Shown here piece by piece: positions 47,488-59,363 of a stretch of 64,000 nucleotides of DNA. The position numbers were made by a program, and so were the translations under genes. The stretch comes from Boswellia sacra (Eukaryota; Streptophyta; Magnoliopsida; Sapindales; Burseraceae). Location: the NCBI GenBank assembly GCA_013180625.2, contig SNVD02012295.1, positions 1 to 64,000 on the forward strand, read 5' to 3'. The notes under the pieces were generated by a model, which ran no database searches, had not been told where the DNA came from, and saw only the letters and a list, made by a program, of their open reading frames with translations. Numbering within the stretch: the stretch's first letter is position 1; the number at the start of each line of letters is the position of its first letter.

Positions 47488-49764
47488 ATGTCTTCACAAT
47501 CACAACAAGAAGTGGGGATGTCAAATACCCTAAATCGTAGTGGTGATTTAAACATGGATAAAGATTCTGAAGATGTTGCTATAACCACTAGTAAGAGATG
47601 GCTAGAAGATGATGATGAATAATTGTCTCAACATAGTAAAAAGTCTAGGACAACATCACAAGTTTGGCAACATTTTACAAAGGTAGTTATTCATGGAGTA
47701 CTAAAAGCATGTTGTAACCATTGTGCCACAAAATTAGTTGCTAGGGCATCGGATGGCACCTCCCATTTAAGTAAGCATTTGAAGAGATGTCATCGAGCTA
47801 ATCAACTAACCATGGAACAAAGCATTTTGAAATTCCAGAAACAAGGTGATGGAACTCTTACAAACTTGGTATGTCATGATAAAGATGCTTTTGATAAAGA
47901 TGTTTGTAAGACTCTAGTTGCAAAAATGATTGTTTTGCATGAACTTCCATTGCGGTTTGTTGAGTATGAGGACTTTAGGGAAATGATGAATTATGCCCAA
48001 CCTTTGTTTGGTACCATGAGTAGAAACACATTGAAGAACGAAATATTCAAGTTGTTTGAAAGTGAGAAAGGGAAGACAATGGAATTATTGGAAAACATAC
48101 AAGGAAGGATAGCTATAACAACCGACATGTGGACTTCTAGCAACCAAAAGAAAGGATATATGGTTATAACAACCCATTTCATTGACAATTCATGGAAACT
48201 CCGTAATCGGATTTTGAGGTATGTTCAAAGTTGCAATTTTATCTTACTTTATTAATTTGTTTATATTAAATAGAGTTTCTAATAATTTTATGTTTATCAT
48301 TGTTAGGTTTGTATATGTGCCAGCCCCACATACGGCTAAATGTTTTAGAAAAGTGTTGTTTGATTGCTTGTATGATTGGTATTTGGAAAGGAAATTATCT
48401 ACTTTAACTGTAGATAATTGTTCTACCAATGATGCTATGACAAATCAAGTACTTGATAAATTGGGTGATAGGCATTTGATGTTGCGTGGGAAACTTTTTC
48501 ACATGCAATGTTGTGCTCCTATATTGAACCTAATAGTTAAAGATGGGTTAGAAGTGATTGGAAATGGCATTGAAAAGGTTAGGGATAGTGTTGCTTTTTG
48601 GACATCTACTCCTAAGGGAATGGAAAAGTTTGAGGAGAATGCACGTCACTTGAAAGTGACATTTAATAAGACATTGTCTCTTGATTGTAAAACTAGGTGG
48701 AACTCTACTTACAAGATGTTGAGTACAGCTTTAGCCTATAAAAATGTGTTTGTTCGTTTGAAGGAGCATGATAGTCAATATATAGATTTGCCTAAGGAAG
48801 AGGAGTGGGCAGCAGCAAAACTTGTGTGTGATCATTTGGAAAAGTTCTATAGGTTGACTGAAATATTTTCTGGAACAAATTATCCCACAGCAAACAAGTT
48901 TTTTTCCAAAAATTGGTGAGTTAAGATTATCTTTGAGCTCTTGGCTTACGTCTCCTTCTAAAAAGATTCAGGAAATGGCTAATGCAATGATTGAAAAGTT
49001 TGAAAAGTATTGGAATGTTATCCGTGGAGTGTTAGTTGTGGTTGTGGTTTTAGATCCTAGATGTAAAATGGTGATGGTAGAGTTTGTATACAAGAAGATT
49101 TATGGAGATGGTGCTTTTGAGCATATTGAGGGAGTACGTACTCTTTGTGAAGATTTGGTGATAGATTATCAATGTAGACTTGGTTTAGGTAATGAGTCAA
49201 GCGAATTTGTTGCAAATTTACCAGATCTAGGAGGTGTTAGTGTTACAGGAGACAGTGTATCAAGTGAGTGTGATATTGAATATGAAAAATTTAAAGAAAG
49301 CACTAATATAGGATTGCAAAAGAAGTCTGAGCTTGATATTTATTTGGAGGATCATGTAGTTTGTGGTCCTGACTTTGATGTTTTGCTTTGGTGGAAGATG
49401 AATAAAAGTAAGTCTCCTGTATTGTCCACTATTGTTAGAGATGTTTTGGCTATCCCAGTATCCACAGTTCCATATGAATCTGCTTTTAGCACAGGTGGTA
49501 GAGTTTTGAGTTCACATCGTAGTAGACTTCTTCCTGACACATTGGAGGCATTAATGTATACCCAAAATTGGTTATGGCTAAAAACACGAGGTATAAGTTT
49601 CAATATACTATGTTTATTTTATTGATTATTATTACTTTTATTGAATTTCCTTATTTAGTTATTAATTTGGTTATTATATGCTTCCAGGTGTAATTCCTCA
49701 AGAAGAGATGCTTGGAGAGGAAATATTAGATGATGAAGGAGGAGGTTCAATGACATCTTTGTGA
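47488..49764 (+). pseudogene. hAT transposase with BED zinc finger (Zisupton/Ac-like)
   Basis: hAT transposases excise and reinsert the element. The reading starts MSSQSQQEVGMSNTLNRSG at 47488 and meets a TAA at 47620-47622. It continues in the same frame through a BED finger (VWQHFTKVVIHG, CCNHC, then HLSKHLKRCH). The catalytic region includes ITTDMWTSSNQKKGYMVIT and FVYVPAPHT. An intron is inferred at 48219-48306 with a split Arg codon. A one-base insertion near 48914 shifts the frame before the ELRLSLSSWLTSPS-like stretch. The C-terminal hAT dimerisation domain reads LAIPVSTVPYESAFSTGGRV. A last intron (49591-49687) leads to GVIPQEEMLGEEI and the stop at 49764. The stop and frameshift make it a pseudogene. 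Confidence 0.9.
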
Positions 49765-50130
49765 GGTTGTTTCATTGGAGTGTTAATTGTAGGAAGTTGA
49801 TCTTGTGTGCTATCAACTTGTTGGTTTGGTTTCGTTAAAGTGTTGACATTATTTTTATTTACTTGTTACTATGTTCGTATTGGTATGTTTTTATTGTTGT
49901 GAGTTGTTTACTTTGATGTGTTTATTGTTGTCTCCATTTACTTGTTGATTTTGTTTGTTGTTGACTTGCTATTGTTTGTTAAATTATTGTTTACTTGAAA
50001 ATTTTAGATTTTGAATGGAATGATAGTTTTTTAGTTGTTGATTCTTGTGTGTATGTATGATTTTAGTTTGAAGATATATTGTCTTCAAACTTGTTAAAAA
50101 ATGAGTATAATTGTGTACTTTACATAGAAT
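49765..50130 (+). other. 3' untranslated region of hAT transposase
   Basis: T/G-rich sequence with several TTGTTGT-type runs. It resembles the right part of the deleted derivative at 45020-45290. Confidence 0.5.
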
Positions 50131-50603
50131 GGGGGTGGTCATGCAATTTTACAGGGGCGGGCGGGGCGGGGTGGGTCTGGATTCGCTCATTTATTTTCTG
50201 CCCCGCCCCACCCCATTGCCCTTTAAAAACAAAGAAGCTCAGAGTACAAGCTCTGATACCATTACTAAGAACAAGGTTTACACAAAAGATAGACTTACGA
50301 GAGACTTGGCTAGTATTCTGTGTCTCTAATACAATGCCATAGTATCCTTTATATAGGCAAAGCCAGGATACTATGCTAGGATCTTCCTTATCTCTAAGGA
50401 ATCTCCTTTACACGTTAATACATGACTCACCATACTTTATGTCACATCACATTACTTTACAACTCATACCTTATCACTAATATCATTACACTGGACACCT
50501 CACAACATAACTCACACATAAAGACAATATTACATCATTACACTAGCATGACTCATCTCATGCTTTATTACTTTATCTCACATCATGTCACATCATGTCT
50601 CTT
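50131..50603 (-). repeat. Left arm of large inverted repeat: hAT end plus LTR
   Basis: It contains the GC-rich hAT-type end (50131-50221) followed by a minus-strand LTR (50262-50595) with its tRNA-Met-type primer site at 50250-50261. The whole arm is the reverse complement of 51950-52413 with very few differences by eye from 50190 onward (CTCATTTATTTTCT, CAAAGAAGCTCAGAGTAC and the full LTR). Confidence 0.85.
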
Positions 50604-51559
50604 CTTTGAATAGATCTTTCACTTAGCCATCCTCTTTAAGAGACAAATCTTTCTTGGAACACTCTCTTTGCACTCATCGATACAGGAGCAATTTTCTCTA
50701 TCATTCATAGCAGTTGTCTTCCAAATTCTCTATTCATTCCTACAGCAGTTCATTTTTCAGCCGCAAGTGGAGATTTGTTTCAAAGTACATGTGCTTTTTG
50801 AGATCCTAATTGCGACAACGAGTTTGAATCACTTTTGTTGCCAATTGATTAGGCTTGTAAATATCAAGGGTAAAGTTAGGCTCAACTTATAGGGACACGG
50901 TATACTAGTCGAGTCTCTCGTAAGTCTATCCTTTGTGTAAACCTGCCAGTTGACCACCTTTTCAATAGGACCGAACTCTGTAGGATCTAGCTTCTGAAAA
51001 CAGGACTGTGATTACAGTACAATAATAGCATTTGATATACTTCTACTAATCATCCTGCCATGGAACCTGATTGATGGGTGGAACTTGTAGATCAAATGGT
51101 TCATTAGGCATTTGTGGCTGTGGCCAATCTTCCGATTGCTCTTCAAGATCTTCCCATGGTGGTGAAGGATTTTTAATTTTATCATAAAGGACATAGCTTT
51201 TTTGCATTTGATCAGTTCGAAAAAAATCTTTTACTTGGGATGGATTTCCTAAGTATTCTCTCTCCATTCACTTTTCATCCTGAAGGATTTGCATTCACTA
51301 TGCTTGATCCTATCACTCAGAACTCTCGTTCTTGTCTTTTATCATGGATAGAGAAATTATCCATCTCTAAGAGGGGTGAAAATGTCAAATCTCTTGCTCC
51401 AAAGTTCGAAATAGAGCACAAAGAACTTCTAGAATACTGTGGAGATGTTCCAAACAAGTTTTGGTCACGAGAACAATACTTTATTTCTCTTCCTTACAAA
51501 GATAATTAGGAGATGCCTCATCAAATAGCTTCTCATCCAGGATTACCACATGAGAGACA
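50604..51559. other. Spacer between LTR copies, unclassified
   Basis: It contains a 50-bp fragment of the same LTR (about 50889-50936: ATACTAGTCGAGTCTCTCGT and the following bases) and two overlapping open frames on opposite strands (51046-51267 minus, 51240-51509 plus). I recognise no domain in either. It is probably internal sequence of the non-autonomous retroelement that supplied the LTRs. Confidence 0.4.
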
Positions 51560-51884
51560 TGATGTAACATGATGTGAGATAAAGTAATAAAGTATGAGAT
51601 GAGTCATGCTACTGTAATAATGTAATATTGTCTTTATGTGTGAGTCATGTAGTGAGGTGTCCAGTGTAATGATGTTAGTGATAAGGTATGAGTTGTAAAG
51701 TAGTGTGATGTGACATAAAGTATGGTGAGTCATGTAAAGGAGATTCCTTAGAGATAAGGAAGCATCCTAGTATAGTATCCTGACTTTGCCTATATAAAGG
51801 ATACCATGGCTTTGTATTGAGGACACGGAATACTAGCCGAGTCTCTTGTGAGTCTATCCTTTGTGTAAACCTTGTTCTTAGTAA
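51560..51884 (+). repeat. LTR copy 2 (about 325 bp)
   Basis: It starts near TGATGTAACATGATGTGAG and ends at GTTCTTAGTAA just before a primer site TGGTATCAGAGC (51885-51896). It has a TATA-like GCCTATATAAAGG near 51788-51800. It is nearly identical to copies at 51955-52279 and, inverted, 50262-50595. Confidence 0.8.
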
Positions 51885-51954
51885 TGGTATCAGAGCTTGT
51901 ACTCTGAGCTTCTTTGTTTTTATGGTATCAAAGCTTTTTCGTTGTGAAGAGACA
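51885..51954 (+). other. 70-bp interior between tandem LTRs (TRIM-like)
   Basis: It holds the tRNA-Met-type primer site TGGTATCAGAGC, a second degenerate TGGTATCAAAGC, and a purine run GTGAAGAGACA just before the next LTR. It is a primer site and polypurine tract with almost nothing between, as in TRIM elements. Confidence 0.65.
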
Positions 51955-52279
51955 TGATGTGAGATAAAGTAATAAAGGATGAGATGAGTCATGCTAGTGT
52001 AATGATGTAATATTGTCTTTATGTGTGAGTCATGTTGTGAGGTGTCTAGCGTAATGATATTAGTGATAAGGTATGAGTTGTAAAGTAGTGTGATGTGACA
52101 TAAAGTATGGTGAGTCATGTATTAATGTGTAAAGGAGATTCTTTAGAGATAAGGAAGCATCCTAGCATAGTATCCTGGCTTTGCCTATAGAAAGGATACC
52201 ATGGCTTTGTATTAGGGACACGAAATACTAGCCGAGTCTCTCGTAAGTCTATCCTTTGTGTAAACCTTGTTCTTAGTAA
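51955..52279 (+). repeat. LTR copy 3 (about 325 bp)
   Basis: It begins TGATGTGAGATAAAGTAAT and ends GTTCTTAGTAA, followed by another primer site (52280-52291) and the same TTGTACTCTGAGCTTC run. It then passes into the GC-rich hAT end at about 52322. With the GC-rich end it forms the right arm of the inverted repeat. Confidence 0.8.
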
Positions 52280-52421
52280 TGGTATCAGAGCTTGTACTCT
52301 GAGCTTCTTTGTTTATAAAGGGGCAATAGGGTGGGGCGGGGTAGAAAATAAATGAGTGGGACAGGGCTAGGTACTAGCTGGCCCGGACCCGCCCTGCCCC
52401 ATTGCCAACCCTAGTTATGTA

Positions 52422-53356
52422 GAATTTCAAAAAACTAGTAGGTAGGTGTGCAGAATTAGCCCTAATACATATCATAATTAAAAAATAATAAAAACACTTG
52501 ATGACAAATTAAACCAATTAAACACAACTTTTTATAATATTTTATCTTTACTACTCTATTTTCTTGACAACTTAACAACAAAACCCGTCTAGTCTTAATT
52601 CTTTCTCACTTAAATACGACCATACACATTTTTTTTGTTCAAATATTATTCTCTTAAAAGTCACAATTGTAAAATAAAAAACCCAAAAATATCATAAAAT
52701 AAACACATAAAAATACTTTCCAAATTTCTTTGAGAACTAAACAAAGACTCCCATAACAATTTTTTTTTTACTCTAATCTCCTTATTTACAACAAAAAATA
52801 AAACATAACAAAACTCAAATTTCTACCAAAACCTAGAAGCACATTAAACTCTAGATTTATAGCACACCAGCAAAAATCAAGTTATAGCAAAACCCAATAA
52901 ACTTCAATTTACTACTTACCAAAAACCAATGAAACATAACATCTCAACCGTCCTCTTCACTAACAATGTCACTGATATGATCTCCAGAATGACAACTTCT
53001 CGGATTCATTATTGAAAATTAAACAAACCAAAAGTTGAGATAAAAAATAAAAAAAGGAAATTAAGTGAGCTTGAGGCTACAAAAATTTATGGTGATGAAG
53101 AAATTGATTTGCAATTTTTGCCATTTGCCTCTTATGTCACCAATTAGTTCAATCATTGAAACAATGATTGAGAAACCTTAGTGGGAAATTAAAAATTGGA
53201 TAGTCACGAACAATCTGAGTTCAAGGATTTGAAGGTAGTAAATTGTTTTGATCCATAAGTTTTGTTTGCGGTTGAGAGGCTTAATTCGAAGTATTGAGTT
53301 AGTGGTGTTTTAGGAGTATTAAACCCTGATTAATGAATGAAAAATAGGATAATATA
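52422..53356. other. Intergenic, nothing recognised
   Basis: AT-rich DNA beyond the hAT target duplication. No conserved coding or element ends were seen until the CACTA-type terminus at 53357. Confidence 0.5.
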
Positions 53357-55987
53357 CACTACAAGAAATTTTTTTCATATTTGTTGCTATGTATTTTTTT
53401 TAATGATTTTTTTTAAAAAGTGAGAAATATAACATTAATCTAGAAGTCAAATTTACCTTTTAAAAATATTTGTCACTTTTTATCTTTTTTTTTCAACCGC
53501 ATGTTTATCACAATTTTTGAAGTAGTGACAAATATTTTATTTTTTTCTCTTTCCCCCAATTGATATTTTTCCTTTTACTACACTTTCTTAATTTTTCCCT
53601 CTATCATTTCTTTTCCCCCTCCTCACCCAAACTTTGCCCTAGCTATCACTGCCTCACTTACCCACATCATCATCTTCTGAAATCTCTCAAATCGCTAAAA
53701 TTCTCAAGAACTAGATCACTCATCAAAGCATCATTAGTGACTTTGGGTTGGATTTCAGGTTTGCTTTTGATTTAAGGTAAGTTTCCTTTTCAAATGTGTT
53801 CTCAATTTCAATTTCAAATTTGTTCTTTGCATTTCCGATTTTGATTCACTCTTTTCTACATCAAAATTCTCATAATTGAAACCCTAATCTCTCAAATCCT
53901 TAATTTTGAAACCTTAATTATTATTTTTGTGGTTTAATCATTTGCTGCTTTTGGTGACTATTTAAACTTAAAATCTTCTGTCTCTTTCAATTTTTTTTCT
54001 TAAATACAAATTAGAAGTCAATTTCGATTTGCACTTGATGGGTCTTTGTGATTTTTTTGTGTACGATTTTGGGTCTTCCTGCACTTGATGGGTCTTTGCA
54101 ATTGGTTTGTTTTACATGCATGAGTTGAATTGATAGTCTAGTATTTGGTTTCATCTATGCATTTAACTATTTTCGTTGTTTAAGAAAACAAACATAGTTT
54201 CAAGTTTTTGCAAAGGTCTTTCAAGATTTCTTTAAAAAAGAAAAATTGTTTCACAAGGAATTAGATGTGTTTTTAGTCTCCTTTCGTAGTGCTTGCTTCT
54301 TTTTGTTTTTTATTTTATTTTATTTTATCTATTTGTGCTAATATCTCTAAAATCCTTTCATGCATTTTTTTTTTGGTCTATAAGAGAATAAATATTGATT
54401 GGAAGAATCTCTGTTGTTAGGCCAGTTACAGGATCAAATTGATTACTCAAAATGGAACAAGTACTTGAAGGTTATAATTAGGATTTTCAACAAAGGCATT
54501 GAAATTCTATTTTTAGTTTTGTTGAAACTGCACTTATATTAGTGAAATTAAAAATGGTTTTATTGATTAGTGTTTTTATTATCATTTTTTTAATAAGTGC
54601 ATAATTTTATAATAAATATAAGTGTAAGCATTCTAGGTTTTTGGAATCAAATATTGTAAATTTATTGTTCTTGTTATGTAATATGAGATATGAGATATTG
54701 TATGGTATATTGTACTAAGGTCTGAATTTTTTGGAAATACCATTAATTTTATATTTTAGTACTTTAGTTTCACCTACTCTATACTCTTGGGTATGTTGAT
54801 TTATCAAGATTTCCAATTCGCCATTATTTGTGAGTTTCGATTCCTTTTTTTTTTAAAAAAAATTATATGTGGTCTCTTCACAACTATCAAGTTTGTTTTT
54901 TGATGTATTTTAATTCATGTTGAATTGGCTTACTATTTTTAGATCCCATATGAGTTAGGTGGACCTAATGCTAGTTCAGTTACTTGCATTTAATTTTTAA
55001 TTGTTTTAATTTGCTAATGGTACTTGTGGATTCTCATGCGGTTCATCTTTACTTGTTCTACTATGAAAATCATGTTTATAGTTTTATGTTGTTACTCACT
55101 GTCTTGAGTTTTCAACCCTCATCAATTAGCCTTTTTGTATAGGAAGGAGAAATTAGTGACTCTTATGTTTGCCTTGTTATTTTATTTTAACTTTTTAACA
55201 CTCATATATAGTGTTCTATTTTCTATTTATTTATGGGTTTTAGATTCATTCATTTTGTTGAAATTCAACATTTTGAATGCTTGCTCTGTTTTAGGCAGGA
55301 GATGACCATGGAGAGCATTCCTACTATATGGACCACCACCTAGAACTAGAAATCATACCTAGCCAAGGTTGTTGCAAATGAACCAGACTCTACATTTTTC
55401 AGGTGACTTGTTTAGCAGCTCACTTTATGCAAACTTTGTTGCTCTTTTATTACCTAGTTATGGTGTGTGCCTTTTGAGTTTGTAGAGATCTCCTTAAGAT
55501 TGAGTTTCTAGAATTGAAGTGGAATGTATTATAATATAAATTTGCTATGCCTAAATCATACTTTTAGCTCTAAGAAACTTCCTCAATATTACTTTATTAA
55601 TAGATTGTTAAAGCACTTGTGTTTGAATGCTGTGTCTCCTAAACATCAAACCCTTGCAACTGGCTTTAAAATTTTTTTTTATATATATTTATTTATGATG
55701 TGTAATTTCCATAAGGATGTAGATAATCATACTAATTTCTTTACAAAAGAGTCCATGTAGAAAGAGCTGAAAGGTCATGGTTTGAGACAACTAAAGAGAG
55801 AGAGTATTAAAGATTTTGATATGATTCTTTTGTAATAAAATCCATTAGAGTAACACTCCAATCTAGTCATAACCTTCATCTATCAATCTTCTTTAACTCT
55901 CTCTCCTTAGTGTCTGTCTCTGCAATGGCTAAAAAATTCAGAGGAAGAGAATTAGGATATAATCTATTAAAGTCTAAGGTAGCAAAA
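53357..55987 (+). mobile_element. Second CACTA-type element, left part
   Basis: It begins CACTACAAGAAATTTTTTTC, a typical CACTA terminus. It is followed by subterminal TATTTGT/ACAAATA motifs and a pyrimidine-rich leader, the same layout as 38717 onward. It contains a captured VPS4/SKD1-like exon at 55295-55401. The element is interrupted by a Reina-type retrotransposon at 55988. Its right end was not found in the window, so its length is unknown; part of 61395-62090 may belong to it. Confidence 0.65.
55295..55401 (+). pseudogene. Captured VPS4/SKD1-like AAA ATPase exon fragment
   Basis: In one frame it reads RR*PWRAFLLYGPP, then diverges (PRTRNHT*) where the Walker A motif GTGKS is expected, then in a shifted frame keeps bases that would encode AKAVATEADSTFF-like text. 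This is the AAA ATPase core of VPS4/SKD1 (ESCRT disassembly). The R-to-stop change is CGA to TGA. An acceptor TTTTAG precedes it and a CAG|GTGACT donor follows. The Walker A lysine region is destroyed, so the fragment cannot be functional. Confidence 0.65.
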
Positions 55988-56432
55988 TGTTAGGATTAGA
56001 AATTCCACTCAAATCCTCTCTGGTTACTTCTGTCACCAAACCAGATTTTGAATAGAAATTAGAAGAATTCTAAGAACAGAGACTAACTTTCCAGAGATTT
56101 CGCTGTTAGTATTCAATGGACTATAATGTTCTGATTATAGAGATGGGTTAGCAGACTTTCGAGAGTTCTGCTAGCTCTCTCATGAGCCAAGCTTTACAAA
56201 CTTTTCATAACTGAATGCCCTTTCTCTCTCCTTGCTTTCCCTTAATATTCTATAACTAATTCCAGCTCAGCAAATCCAAAACCAATTCCTAGCCTTTATT
56301 CAAAATAAACAACAGAAAAGATAACAAGAAAAGAAATAAACTTTTGCCACCTCAGCTTCCCCTATTTCCTACTTTTGGCGCCTAGAGTAAGTGAACCTGA
56401 CTGGAGGTTTTAGCTGCTGTGGAGTTTTATCA
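55988..56432 (-). repeat. 3' LTR of Reina-type element
   Basis: On the plus strand it begins TGTTAGGATTAGAAATTCC and ends GAGTTTTATCA. It is near-identical to 60948-61394. On its inner side the minus strand shows a polypurine run GGGTGGGGGGTAA. Confidence 0.92.
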
Positions 56433-57577
56433 TTACCCCCCACCCAAATATCCACCTTGTCCTCAAGGTGGAAGTCAGGAAACTGAAGCTGCAGCAAGTC
56501 AGAGTCCTCCCAAGTAGATTCAAAGTCTAGTAGTCCCTTCCATTTGATAAGCACTTCTGTTTTAGCATCGAAGCTATCTTTTTTCTGCCTAATCCCTTAA
56601 ACACTTTCTAGTTCCACCATAAGTTCCATATTCTCATTCAGTTGTGGGGGAAAAATGGAAGAAATAGGAGCTAATCCTATAGCCTTTTGGAGTTGAGAGA
56701 CATGGAAGACAGGGTGTATCATAGAGTTGGCAGGCAACTTTAGTTTATAAGCAACCTCCCCAATCTTAGCCTCCACCAAATATGGTCCATTGAACCTAGG
56801 ACTAAGTTTCTCATTCTTGCGACCAGCCAAGGATTTTTTACGATAAGGCTGTAGTTTCAAGTAAACCATATCTCCTACTTGAAACTGAACCTCTCTTCGT
56901 TTGCTATCTGCCCTTAACTTCATGTTGTGCTGAGCCACCTGTAGGTGGTGCTTTAACTCATCCAACATTGCATCTCTTTCCTCCAATAGTTGTTCCATCG
57001 AAGATACTGTAGCAGAACCTTAGTTAAATCTAACTAGTGGGGGAGGATCTCGACCATACAGGAGCTTGAAAGGAATCGTTTTGGCTGCTGAATGATAGGT
57101 AGTGTTATACGAATACTCAGCCCATGGAAGCCACTTTGCCCACTATTTTGGTTTGTCAGCCACAAAACATCTCAAATTGGTCTCCAAACACTGATTGACC
57201 ACCTTCGTTTGTCCATTGGACTGAGGGTGATAAGCTGTGCTGCGGCTTAGTTTTGTGTTCACCATTTTAAACAATTCCTTCCAAAATAAGCCAAGAAATA
57301 TCTGATCCCTGTCTGTGATGATAGAGTGGGGTATGCCATGTAGTCTTACTATCTCCTTAATAAAGATGGCATTCATAGTTTGGGCAGTGAAGGGATGTTT
57401 AAGAGCCATAAAGTGCCCAAATTTACTCAACCGGTCCACCACCACAAGAATTGTATCATAGCCTTCTGACTTAGGCAAACCTTCAATGAAATCCATTGTG
57501 ATGTCGTCCCAAACTTGATTAGGAATAGGGAGGGGCTGGAGCAAACAAGCAGGTGGCAATGCCAAATATTTGTTTCG
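56369..57577 (-). pseudogene. Reina-type integrase with chromodomain
   Basis: The catalytic core reads [42 protein letters not shown] and [18 protein letters not shown]. After stops near 57140 and 57017, the C-terminal GPY/F region follows (VGDMVYLKLQPYRKKS, PRFNGPYLVEAKIGEVAYKL). The chromodomain lies at about 56369-56560 (LIKWKGLLDFESTWED, then FHLEDKVDI). Chromodomains of this group direct insertion to particular chromatin. The coding frame runs through the polypurine tract and ends 64 bp inside the 3' LTR. Confidence 0.9.
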
Positions 57578-59319
57578 TTAACAAACTCCGCAAGAATCTA
57601 CATAAGTCTTAATCTCTTTTTTCATTCCCTTCCAATAAAATTCATTTGAGATCCTCTGCATTGTCTTAAGTAAGCTTGAATGGCCACCCAAAGGAGTATC
57701 GTGGAACTCCTTAAGCACCTTCAGAATGAGTTGTGACCCATTAACCAACACCAATATGCCCTTATACAACAATTGACCTTGAATCACCACATAGGCTTCA
57801 TGATTTGCTGTACCAGCCATAATAGACTCCTTAAGCTGTCTCAATTTCTCATTGTCCTCTATCTCCTTCTGTACTATGCTAGGATCCACAGTTGGGGACA
57901 AAGCTATAGCAACCAGTTCTGGTCGGTGAGATAATGCATCCATAACCTTGTTTTCGAGGCCTGGACGGTAATGAATCTCAAAATCTAACCCATCAGCTTG
58001 GTCAACCATTTCAGATGCTCTTCACTAACCAGCTTTTGTTCAAGTAAGTATTTAAGACTTCTTTGATCAGTCCTAACCAGAAATTTTTTGCCAACTAGAT
58101 ATGGTCTCCATTTTTGAACCGCCAAGGCAATAGCCATTAATTTCCTATCATATACCGATTTCCCGCGAGAACGTTGCGGAAGAGCATGACTGAAATAAGC
58201 AATTGGTCGCTGCCCCTGCATTAAAACAGCCCCCAAGCTAGCTCCTGAAGCATCTATTTCTATAATAAACTGCTGGGTAAAATCAAGTAGAGCCGAAACC
58301 GGCACTGTGGTCATTGCCCTTTTCAGCTTTTGAAAAGCTTCCTCCGCCCTTTCATTCCACCCAAAATTATCCCTTTTGAGTTGTTCTATTAATGGAGAAG
58401 CAATTTTTCCATATCCTTCTACAAACTTTCGATAATACTCGGTCAAACCCAGAAAGCCTCGTAGCTCCTTCAAATTTTTAGGAGTAGGCCATTGTTGCAT
58501 CACTTTCACTTTTGAATTGTCTATAGCCACCCTTTCTCCGAAAATTACATGGCCGAGGTACTCCAGTTGGTCTTGAGCAAACATGCATTTCTTTGCATTG
58601 ACATACAATTGTTGCTGCCTAAGGGTATCCAACACCACTCCCAAATGTTCTAAGTGTTCGTCCATGCTCTTGCTGTAAACCAAAATGTCATCAAAAAATA
58701 CCAACACAAACTTCTTTAGAAATCTCCTTAAAATATCATTCATTAGAGACTGAAATGTCGATGGGGCATTGGTGAGTACAAAAGGCATCACCAAGAACTC
58801 ATAGTGTCCATCATCTGTATAGAATGCAGTCTTATGTACATCCTCTGATTTTACTCGAATTTGATGGTACCTTGACTTAAAGTCTAATTTTGAAAACACA
58901 CATGCTCCATGTAATTCATCTAATAATTCATCAATGGTCGGAATATGGTACTTATCTGGAACCGTAGCTTGGTTTAAGGCCGAATAATCAACACAAAATC
59001 GTCAACTCCCATCTTTCTTTTTAACTAGAAGCACTGGACTAGAGAATGGGCTACTGCTGGCCCTGATCACTCTCGCTGCCAACATCTCAGCCACAAGTCT
59101 CTCGATTTCATCCTTCTGAATTTGAGGGTAACGGTAGGGCCTCACACTCACTGGCTGTCTTCCTTCCTTCCGTAGAATGGCATGTTCATGCCCCCTTATA
59201 AGAGGTAAACCTTGAGGGACCTCAAAAACTGAATTAAATTGGTGGAGTAGCCCCTTCACCTCAGCAGACAATTCTAGTTGTCTGGGTTTAGTCACAACAG
59301 CTAGAGAGTTCGATTCCAA
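57578..59319 (-). pseudogene. Reina-type RT, RNase H and integrase zinc domain
   Basis: The RT begins in 59002-59319 ([35 protein letters not shown]). It resumes at 58899 with [31 protein letters not shown] and active site [11 protein letters not shown]. RNase H has [15 protein letters not shown], and [20 protein letters not shown]. The integrase N-terminal zinc domain is visible as LGGHSSLLKTMQRISNEFYW and YVDSCGVC. The gap 58900-59001 holds the missing RT residues with a stop. The chain is broken by a few stops and frame changes. Confidence 0.9.
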
Positions 59320-59363
59320 CAGAACTCCTTGGCCCTATCCTCTAATTACTTTCATCAACGATT

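Larger units (their letters stand above)
46041..52413 (+). mobile_element. hAT element with nested LTR sequences
   Basis: It is bounded by TAGGATGGCAA on the left and, reversed, TAGGGTTGGCAA on the right. Exact 8-bp duplications GTTATGTA flank it (46033-46040, 52414-52421), the size expected for hAT. It encloses a BED/hAT transposase pseudogene (47488-49764). The terminal ~100 bp are GC-rich, with inverted GGGGCGGG/CCCGCCCC runs. The 3' part (50222-52322) is occupied by several LTR-like sequences, so the length (6.37 kb) is inflated by later insertion or duplication. Confidence 0.85.

Noticed and set aside
51046..51509. Two overlapping ORFs between LTR copies as protein-coding genes
   Set aside because: They lie on opposite strands, are short (73 and 89 codons) and show no motif I recognise. 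They are described only as unclassified spacer.
50128..52414. A separate foldback-like hAT element with duplication TTACATAG/TTATGTAG
   Set aside because: That duplication matches only 6 of 8 bases, while the right terminus forms an exact 8-bp GTTATGTA duplication with 46033-46040. The larger element explains the ends better.
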